Assembly: GCA_014529385.2 (NCBI GenBank)
Contig: CM043959.1
Coordinates: forward strand, 94,004,529-94,068,528
Direction of reading: 5' to 3'
Origin: Adiantum capillus-veneris
Taxonomy: Eukaryota > Streptophyta > Polypodiopsida > Polypodiales > Pteridaceae
Length of the DNA: 64,000 nt
How positions within the stretch are numbered: position 1 is the first letter of the stretch; each line of letters opens with the position of its first letter. The translations under genes and the position numbers were made by a program. Of the stretch, positions 55,730-64,000 are shown in pieces. The notes under the pieces were generated by a model. That model saw only the letters and a list, made by a program, of their open reading frames with translations, had not been told where the DNA came from and ran no database searches.

Positions 55730-57637
55730 GCCTGGCTGCAAGACTTGCGGCTACGAGTGTTCGCTAACTTGGATTGGCAAGGGATACCTGTTCACCGGCA
55801 GTCAGCAGGTTTGATTGAGCAACTGGCTACTGCCAGAGACATTGTGGTGCTGAATAATCAACAGATTCAGTTGGACAACAGAAAGGATCTTTAGGTGTTG
55901 CTATTTGCCCAACGATGGCGTGGTGCGCGTGTCTCATGTGATCCCTACTACTATAGATGTCGAGCAAGAGTTTGGCTTGAAAGTAACAGGTGAATATAAA
56001 CTTTCAAGGTTGTCAGATGTAGCAACCAGGGATGCGTATTGATGGTTTCTCGAGGCAATTTGGCTACAGGCCAAAACCTATACCATCTCGACCAGAGCAA
56101 GAAATGTTTTGCATTCGGCCAACTTTGGGCCAGTAGCTTGGGCAGCAGTTGTCAGAGAAAGACCCCAACCAATACAAAAGTTGGCCAACTGCTCACATTG
56201 ATTTTTCCCTTAAGGGAAGTTTTTCCTCTCACCCTGCGTCCTCTATGTCACTTTGAAGATGATCGATTGGTGGTCCAAGGGACTGTTGGCCCTCTATCGC
56301 AAACACAAATTTTGGCAGTTCCTGCTGAGGGGGAAACACAACAGCAGAATGTTGGCACTGGGGATATGCCGGGTCCATCGACCGCAATGGTATCCTCTGG
56401 AGCCCATGAGATGGCCACCGCAGGTGCAGGATCAGCAAACCGCAAGTGCGGCAAGGAGGAACAACAATTTTCTACACCACCTCCGGCGACTGCATCTCCT
56501 GTGCTGGAGGATTCTGCGGTGGCACGCTCGTGCCGCCGAATGCAGGAGAGAGTGGCAAGTGCTACTCCGCTGAGGACGGGCTCTCCGGCTCCGGATGTTC
56601 CCTCGCAACCAGAAACTTCTGGAACTACCAATGCGGCTGCCTTGACGGGAGGTACTCTTCCCGCAGCGCTACCCTGGGAGGCTACGGCAGCAAACCGTGC
56701 TGACCAAATACAGGCGTGCGGCACTTTTTTGAGCAAAAATGCAGAGTCTATTCGTGCGGCCTAGCAGGAAGAGTTAATGAGCTGGAAGCCCACGTAGCGG
56801 CCTCGCAAACTCGCATTGCCGAGTTGACCAACCAAAATGAAGATCTGACTGCAAGAGCTCGCCCAACAGGATGCAGAAATACAAATTCTTCGGGGGGATA
56901 ATGCTGCGTTTGTGGCTCCTATTCAAGAGGAACTCCTTCAATTGAGAACGCAGCATAGCCTTGCCTCATACTTAGCCTCGCACCCTGGTGGATGTAATGA
57001 TCAGTATGAATGATTTGGATGCGTTGGCAATGGAGATGCAATAGGATCTCCGTGTCTTTTTGGACAATCAACTACAAAGCTAGAGCACACGCTTATCTGC
57101 TGAGGTGAGAGCACAGCCACCCACTCAACAGGTTGTGGTGCAGCAACCTGAGTCATCCAACACTGAGAGAGTTAAGAGTGTTCCCGAAGGTTTTGATATT
57201 TTTGATTGGGCACAAGCTACAGAGGATTGTGCTGAAGCCCAGGCTCATGTATCTCGTTTGCAGAAAATGATTCGTCGATTTTGTAAGGAGCGGCGCAGGG
57301 TCTGTTTTTGGGTGGAGACCTTGGCTCATTCTATCTCTCTCAGTCTACCCCCTTGCCCTCCATTTTGGTCTTCTCTTAATAAATACCTTTCTTGCTATTA
57401 TCCTTTACATACGCCTCTTGCTCCTTCGCCACATGCGCCGCAATCTATTTCCTTGCCAACGCAGTTTAGGGCCTCGGGCTCCTTGGCCGGAACATATTGA
57501 GATAGATCCACATCTTTTGGATGAGGTCTATTGGGCACACACTTCAGATTTTAGAGGCTTTGGCTACATTGATATTTCCTCTTCACTAGAACAGGTCGAA
57601 GAGAAACAACCGAAACCTTCCAACCGGAGGGGCTGAG
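55730..57637 (+). pseudogene. GB third ORF of unknown function, coiled-coil and proline-rich
   Basis: Coding-like sequence after integrase: LQDLRLRVFANLDWQGIPVH and LIEQLATARDIVVLNNQQ (55738-55900), then a long open stretch at 56039-56764 rich in P, S, T and A, followed by heptad-like RVNELEAHVAASQTRIAELT and NQNEDL (56770-56860), then VPEGFDIFDWAQATEDCAEA (57182-57240). About 600 codons broken by several stops. No envelope-like membrane segment was identified. Athila/Tat elements have an extra ORF at this place, and its role there is unsettled. Confidence 0.55.
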
Positions 57638-57670
57638 TGTGGGTTCACGCAATCCACCGTGCATGCCAGG

Positions 57671-58071
57671 TGTTACGACATTAGCCGCACATGCGGTCCT
57701 GCAGTCCTGCGGAGGTCTGGACACTGCGGATCAGGAGTCATGCGGTATGCAGCGTCCGTGGCGGAAGTTCTTCATAGGATATCATGGGATAGGAGTGTGT
57801 GCACCGTTCCTGATCTGCGCTAGAACAGCGGTTGTCTATGGAGGGGCATACCTGTCTTTTGATGTAACCCAACCAATCACTATGATATTCATAGCATCTA
57901 TTGTTGTAACTCTGTGTCCAAATTACACATGAATGAAGCAAGAGGTGTTCTGTGTCTGTGTACTGTGTACCTTCTTCTATTGTCATTCTATGTGTTGATG
58001 TTCATATAATGTAGTTGCGGATAATCATTCCTGTAATGCCTATTGCTCCTGTGTGGGCAATAGCCATTACA
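57671..58071 (+). repeat. GB 3' LTR
   Basis: 401 bp, TGTTACGAC to CCATTACA, followed by CACAC. A purine-rich GGAGGGGCTGAG sits 34 bp upstream, not adjacent as expected for a polypurine tract. Confidence 0.93.
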
Positions 58072-58076
58072 CACAC

Positions 58077-58843
58077 AGAGCTACAGCAGTTGGGAGATGG
58101 CTTGTACATAGTGGTCTCTTGGACGCATGTGCAGCTTGTGACCATCTTGTGGAGAGTCAGTGTCACTGTCTCTGGGACTCTCCTCTGGCACAACAGGTGT
58201 GGCTTCCTGTCCTTCGGCTGATGCCATCTCTTTCCACTGCTCAGCAGTACACTTGGGGGGCAACTGCTTGGTCCACTCTCACGGGCCCGACACTTTAGTT
58301 TGAGCTATCTTCCACCAGCAAGATGATAGTGATGCAGGGGGGTCGACCTACACTCCAGCCTGCTACACAGCTTACTCCACAGGAGTGGTGCAGTGAGAGA
58401 GACGAGTGTTGGGAGCTCATTAGTGGCATGACACTCTAGTTCATCTGGTAGGCCCGCTGCTTCCGCATCTTCAATACTCGCCTTGTACCACCAGCAGAGA
58501 CTGTTTGGCATCTTTGGCTAGAGCTAGTCATACTCTCAAAGGATAGTTCGAGAGGCTCCATGGAAGTTCTAACCGCATGTGGGAGTGCAGAGAGGCTTTC
58601 CTTTGACTCTGGCATCTTGGGCCTTTCCTCACCATGGTGCAGGGTGTGCTCAGATGGCACTACCGTCCACCTGTGTGGCTTTTCCCTCCTCCCATCTCTT
58701 GATCTGGCCTCATTATACTTATGTTGTTTTTTCATTGGGAGAGTCTCCCCATCATGAATGTTGTAGCCCTCTCTTGTAGAGGAGATTGTAGCCCTATGGG
58801 CAGTTTCATTAACTAATAGAAGGATCTTTTTCTCGGAAAAAAA
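58077..58843 (+). pseudogene. LINE ORF2 C-terminus and 3' end
   Basis: Reads RATAVGRWLVHSGLLDACAA and HCLWDSPLAQQVWLPVLRLM, the C-terminal zinc-binding domain (zf-RVT) of plant LINE ORF2, then degenerate coding text to about 58800 (ALWAVSLTNRR). It ends GGAAAAAAAA, a short A-tail, against the second target copy. Confidence 0.88.
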
Positions 58844-60465
58844 ACTAAGCAAGTATTGGGAAAATGCAAAAAAGAGCTACTAGACGTTTTATATGCCCTA
58901 GACACGTGGAAACACTATCTCTTGGGGACTCCATTCATCCTACAAACGGATCACAAAGCCTCAAGAACTTCATGACGCAAACCAAGCTCTCTTAACAAAC
59001 AAATGAGGTGGAAAAAATTTCTTTCACAATTTAAATTTCATATTGCTCACATTGTTGGCAAGCACAATCAAGTGGCCAATGCACTTTCACGATGGCCAAG
59101 GGTAAATGTGGTGTCAATAGCAACTCACTATGATCTATCTTTTATGATAGATGAGTATGCTACTGACTGAGACTTTAAGTATGTAATTACAGCCTTTGCA
59201 TTAGGAAAGAAAGAATAACCATTCACCTTGGAGGATGGTTATCTTCTAAAAGGAAATAGGCTATGTGTTACTCACCCATACAATAAGAAAGTCGTGTATG
59301 AATCCCAGGCTTCTCCTTATGCAGGGCAAACAGGGATTCCATAATCTACTCTTTGAGGAGTATAAATGTATTTTTGTTGGACTACCTTGAAAATCAAACA
59401 TACAAGAGTATGTTTCAAAATGTGTGGTATGCCAAAAGTCAAAATTTGGTCGAGGGAAGCAACTTGGATTGTTTCAATCATCAATAGATTTAGCAAGAAA
59501 ACACACTCTATGCATGTCAAAAGGACTATTAAGACACATCAAACGACAAACCTCTTTAGATCTCAAATTTTCAAGTATCATGGCTTGCCAACATCCATAG
59601 TGTTGGACAGAGATCCTAGAATGACTAGTAATTTTTGGAAGGGTCTCTTTGAGAATTTAGGAATTAGATTAAATTTCTCTTTTGGCCTGTCATCCAAAAA
59701 TGGATGACCAAAGTGAAATAACTAATCTAATAATTCTTGATCTACTAAAAGCCTATGTCATGGAAGTAGATCAAATTTCTCAATGAGAGAAGTACCTACC
59801 TCTTATAGAGTATGCGTACAATGACATTGTACATACTTCTACGGGGAAACAACCTTTCGAGGTTAAAGAGGGAAAATTTAAAACTCCCTTACTACTTAAA
59901 GTACATGGGAAGATCCTTGCTGCTGATGAATATAGATGAGACTTACAAGAATATTTTTCAAATATTAAAGAGGTTATATCCATCTCACACCAAAGGCAAA
60001 AAGGGCTGCTGCTAATAAGTACAGAAGAGCCTTAGCCTTTAAGGAAAATGATTGGGTCTTGTCACAGTTTCTCAAGACTCATGTAAGGAATACTACGGGC
60101 AAGAATCCTACAGGTCACCTAGAGTATTATACTAAACTAGCAAAAAGATACTATGGTCATTTTTAAACTCTTAAGCCAATCAATGAGATGGCTTATCCAT
60201 TAAAGTTTCCCAACAATTGGCTCATGCACAATGTTTTCCATGGGAGCCTACGTAAGCCTTACAAAGGAGCACCACCAAAAGATGCAATAGTTGTAGGCCC
60301 TCCAAAAAGCGAAGGTCAAGAAGAGCTGCTTCAATCTGAGTCTATCCTACGACATGAAGACAAGGTATTAAGAAATAGTAAGATTATCTAACAATATCTT
60401 ATTAAGTTTAAGAATTATCCTTTTCAAGATGCTAGATGGATGCAAGGAACCTAGCTTAAGGATAA
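58844..60465 (+). pseudogene. G4 pol, second part: RNase H, integrase, chromodomain
   Basis: Resumes where the left half stopped: KELLDVLYALDTWKHYLLGT, RNase H text, IAHIVGKHNQVANALSR-like region near 59060, integrase (CVVCQKSKFG, FKYHGLPTSIVLDRDPRMTS) and a chromodomain remnant (LIKFKNYPF.DARWMQG near 60400-60447). Dozens of substitutions, stops and frame changes; the most decayed gypsy copy here. Confidence 0.88.
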
Positions 60466-60554
60466 TCTCTTCATTTGGATTATTCTTAATGAAATGCTCA
60501 CTATGGCTAACCTATTTCCGCTACACTCAAAGTTATTATCTTAATTCTGTTACA
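60466..60554 (+). repeat. G4 LTR remnant
   Basis: Last about 90 bp of an LTR (TTCTTAATGAAATGCTCACT.. to CTGTTACA), fused directly to chromodomain codons. Most of the LTR and the 3' noncoding region are deleted. Similar to the G6 LTR edge at 63403-63500. Confidence 0.8.
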
Positions 60555-61883
<1,329 letters not shown>

Positions 61884-61967
61884 TCTATGGTCTTATCTTG
61901 TTGTAATTTGCAAATGCCCGTCGAGCAAGGAATAGGGAGTCGAGACACACACGCATGGGCCTTCAAA

Positions 61968-63237
61968 TCACCATAGTAACCAACATCTGCAACATGTTGT
62001 TTCTAGAGTTTCCTTTGGAAGAGTTTTGAGCATTATTCTTCCCTCTAGGTTCATTTTTCTCTTTAATTTCCATGGGCTTAGAGTTCCTGCCCCTTCTTGG
62101 AAATTGATTTGTGAGGTGAACACAGTATGGTGTATGACCGTAGAGATGGTCCTAGTCCGTTGAGAGTTGACATACTCGGCCATACCTTCATAAATGCAAG
62201 CACAAAAGTGTTGTTTTTGTTATGCAAAGTCTATCTTTTTTTTAGAAATTGTCTTTGACATGTAAATCCCAAAACTTGTCCACATACTTGTGCATAGACT
62301 CATAGGGAGACATCTTCAAGCTTTGCCATTCGGTATCTTTGGCATCACTTGGAAGAATCTGCTTCATTATGGAAGCTCTTAGGGTTTTCCATTTTTTTGG
62401 AGCTTTGTTGTTATCTCGTAGGCTAGCCCGCCATTGCGTGGTGGACCTTTGAAAATGCATAGCTACATGTTGTAGCTTGGAGGACTCCATGAAGCTCTCC
62501 TCTCCAAAAGGCGGCATCAAATTGTTGGATAAAGGCCAAGACTTTGTCAGTGGCACCAAAGGTGCCATCATAGGTGAGAGAGAGATGTTCTTTCCTCCCT
62601 CCTTGAACTTCTTGAGCTTGTTGGACCTTTTCCAAGCAGCATATGATTTTTGATAAACTCTCCTCTTGGGTTCTTTGGGGGGAAAAATTGCTACTTTCAT
62701 CGAAGGAGGAGGGAGGTGATGAAGGAGAAGAGGGTGATCTCTTTCTCTCCTTTTTCTTCATTTGATTCCTCTCTTCCCTTTTGAGATTACAATGCGGAGG
62801 AGTATGTGGTGATATGTTCTTCTTGGTAAGAGTTGGAGATGTTCATTATTGTCGTCTTAGTGGAGCCACATCTCCCGAAGTGTTTGACGATTCACTTCTT
62901 TCTCTTTCCTTCCGTGGGGACTTTACATTTGAAGCATGCCCTCTTCTTTTCTATGGAGGTGCATCCTCAATTGGACGTCGAGGCCCTCCATATGTATCCT
63001 CCTCTTCTCTCACTGAAGAGAGCCTTTTTTTGTAAGTCCCTACAAGAGACCTCACATGTACTCTCTCTTCTTGGGGAGTTTGGAGAGTCCCATGGGTGCA
63101 AAGTTGTTGTGGTAAACTTCACCTTGTAGGGAGGGTTTGCCCATAGCTTGTTGCTGCTTGGCAACAAGAGAACTTGCAAGCATAGGGGCATCATTAGTAG
63201 AACCTTCATGTGAAAAATCAAACTTATTAATATTCAT
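61968..63237 (-). pseudogene. G6 gag
   Basis: ATG at 63237 (MNINKFDFSHEGSTNDAPML) matches the G3 gag opening. It continues AKQQQAMGKPSLQGEV, then in other frames KKKERKRSPSSPSSPPSSFD, RKEHLSLTYDGTFGATDKVL, KMSPYESMHKYVDKFWDLHV and MAEYVNSQRTRTISTVIHHT. Many frame changes. It ends near the residues that precede the zinc knuckle in G2. Confidence 0.88.
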
Positions 63238-63389
63238 TCTACTCTCTTTATGTGTATGCTAACTTATTCTTTGGCAACTTCAAAGCCCTAGTTGCTACTC
63301 CTCTTAGCTCTTGAAAATTAGCATTGAAGCATCCACATCGTGGACAACTTAAGAACCTCTTTTCTTAAGAAAGAAAAGTGAAAACAGTA

Positions 63390-63402
63390 GCTTTGATACT
63401 AA
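63390..63402 (-). other. G6 primer binding site (degenerate)
   Basis: Minus-strand TTAGTATCAAAGC directly after the LTR, a decayed form of the iMet site in G3. Confidence 0.7.
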
Positions 63403-63765
63403 TGTAACATAATTAAGCTGATAACTTTGAGTGTAGAGGACATAGAGTATCCATAGTGAGCATTTCATTAAGAATATTCCTAATGAAGATAGAGAGAGTG
63501 CTAGGTTGGAGATAGCAACAGTTTTCCTAATTAAAATGGCATAAGAAATACCTTGCAAAAGAGAGAGGAATAGAGAAATTGACAACAGTTGAGGACCGAA
63601 TCTACTTGACCCGGTTCCCCCTCCAATAGGCTTCTTTATTATAGGTTCTCCCATGAAGAGAGACTTGGTAAAATACAATCTTTCTGTTCCTTAAGATCTC
63701 TTTGGTGCCATGAAGATGGAAAGCTTCATGCACCAAACTTATGCTTAAAACAACAATTGATCTAC
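63403..63765 (-). repeat. G6 5' LTR, partial
   Basis: Plus strand TGTAACATAATTAAGC onward, aligned with G3 LTR landmarks (GAGCATTTCATTA, GACAACAGTTGAGGACC, CCCCTCCAATAGGC, GAAAGCTTCATGCAC). Similarity fades at about 63765. Confidence 0.8.
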
Positions 63766-64000
63766 TTGTAGGGTGAAAGCATGTTAACCTGTCGCGCTTT
63801 TTGTGCTAGTTAGCAGTTTCAAGTTAGCACATCTTCAAAAAGTTGTGCGTCCGGTAAATTTTTTACAAATTATATCAAAATTTGTCGGAGGTTGTACATT
63901 TGAATTCCTTGTTTCAAGTGCTTTCTATTGATATATCATATGTCATAGATCTTGGAGATGTAGCTCAAGTTATTGTACTAGTTAGCATATGTCAAAATTG
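63766..64000. other. Unassigned DNA
   Basis: No gene or element recognised. TAGTTAGCA occurs twice and AAGTTAGCAC once. It may be the edge of another insertion into the G6 LTR. Confidence 0.4.

Larger units (their letters stand above)
49398..58071 (+). mobile_element. Ty3/gypsy element GB, a different lineage with short LTRs and a third ORF
   Basis: 401 bp LTRs (49398-49798, 57671-58071) and target duplication CACAC (49393-49397, 58072-58076) inside LINE ORF2. Order: gag with three zinc knuckles, protease, RT, RNase H, integrase, then about 2 kb of further coding-like sequence before the 3' LTR. No chromodomain seen. The layout (short LTR, extra 3' ORF) recalls the Tat/Athila side of gypsy elements. 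LTRs differ at about 33 of 401 sites, mostly transitions, so it is older than G2, G3 and C1. Confidence 0.93.
33901..58843 (+). mobile_element. L1-type non-LTR retrotransposon (LINE), full length before interruption
   Basis: Inserted in G4 RNase H with a target duplication ACTAAGAAAGTA (33889-33900) versus ACTAAGCAAGTA (58844-58855). Three segments (33901-39175, 48815-49397, 58077-58843) add to about 6.6 kb: a pyrimidine-rich 5' region, ORF1 with an RNA-binding region and CCHC knuckle, ORF2 with endonuclease, RT and a C-terminal zinc domain, and a short A-tail. Gypsy G3 and GB split ORF2. Multiple stops show it is dead. Confidence 0.93.
32210..60554 (+). mobile_element. Ty3/gypsy element G4, old and split by a LINE
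   Basis: The same family as G2, heavily decayed. The left part (32210-33900) runs from gag zinc knuckle to RNase H. The right part (58844-60554) resumes in RNase H at the matching codon and runs to the chromodomain and an LTR end. The LINE at 33901-58843 explains the gap. The 5' LTR and first half of gag are missing at the (AG)n tract. The 3' end abuts copia fragment C2 at 60555. Confidence 0.9.
61968..63765 (-). mobile_element. Ty3/gypsy fragment G6: LTR part, primer site, gag
   Basis: Minus-strand start of another G2-family element. The 3' part (protease, pol) is missing on the left side, near the microsatellite. It is arranged head-on to C2. Confidence 0.88.

Noticed and set aside
56039-56764. 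Envelope gene in GB
   Set aside because: No signal peptide, fusion segment or membrane anchor is visible; called an unknown third ORF instead.
57638-57670. GB 3' LTR starting at TGTGGGTTCACG after a purine tract
   Set aside because: The 5' LTR has no matching bases, and the CACAC duplication plus the restored LINE frame fix the start at TGTTAYG.

Overview
This window is plant nuclear repeat DNA. It holds Ty3/gypsy and Ty1/copia LTR retrotransposons, a CACTA DNA transposon, an L1-type LINE, inverted-repeat elements and a decayed pentatricopeptide-repeat (PPR) gene. No intact single-copy host gene was found. PPR genes, tRNA-iMet primed LTR elements, a two-gene CACTA element and a captured plant metal-binding (HMA) fragment indicate a land plant with a large, repeat-rich genome. 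The wording of the PPR fragment resembles fern or lycophyte PPR genes; that is an impression, not a determination. Element names (G1-G6, GB, C1, C2, U) are mine.

Left nest (1-about 28490). Element U on the minus strand (4090-6263, 18931-19018, 27420-about 28490) has a gag-like open frame with ~30-residue repeats and looks like an LTR element of unknown type. Three insertions split it. The first is the 3' half of gypsy element G1 (1-4089). The second is copia element C1 (6269-18925, target duplication AAAGA), itself split by a CACTA transposon (9689-17124, target duplication ATT). The third is gypsy element G2 (19019-27414, target duplication TAATC). The CACTA carries a decayed transposase gene, a second transposase-associated gene and a captured fragment of a heavy-metal-associated (HMA) domain gene.

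Middle (28500-32200). Here are a PPR pseudogene, a 1.33 kb element with 15 bp terminal inverted repeats at a TTAA target, a 170 bp duplicated segment containing an ATG GCG GCG start-like motif, a possible Helitron 5' end and a long (AG)n tract.

Right nest (32210-60554). The old gypsy element G4 was split by a LINE (33901-58843, target duplication of about 12 bp). The LINE was later split by gypsy G3 (39176-48809, minus strand, target duplication CTGGT) and by a different gypsy lineage GB (49398-58071, target duplication CACAC). G3 carries a 1.4 kb foldback element (42499-43902) made of long inverted arms around four 58 bp palindromes spaced 177 bp apart. That foldback, the CACTA with its captured HMA fragment, and the unknown protein of U are the most interesting items.

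Right end (60555-64000). A copia fragment (C2), a (CT)n(AC)n tract, a minus-strand gypsy gag with primer site and partial LTR (G6), and 235 bp of unassigned DNA.

By-eye LTR divergence gives relative ages: G2 about 1%, G3 about 2%, C1 about 3%, GB about 8%. Every coding region is broken, so the elements probably cannot move on their own.
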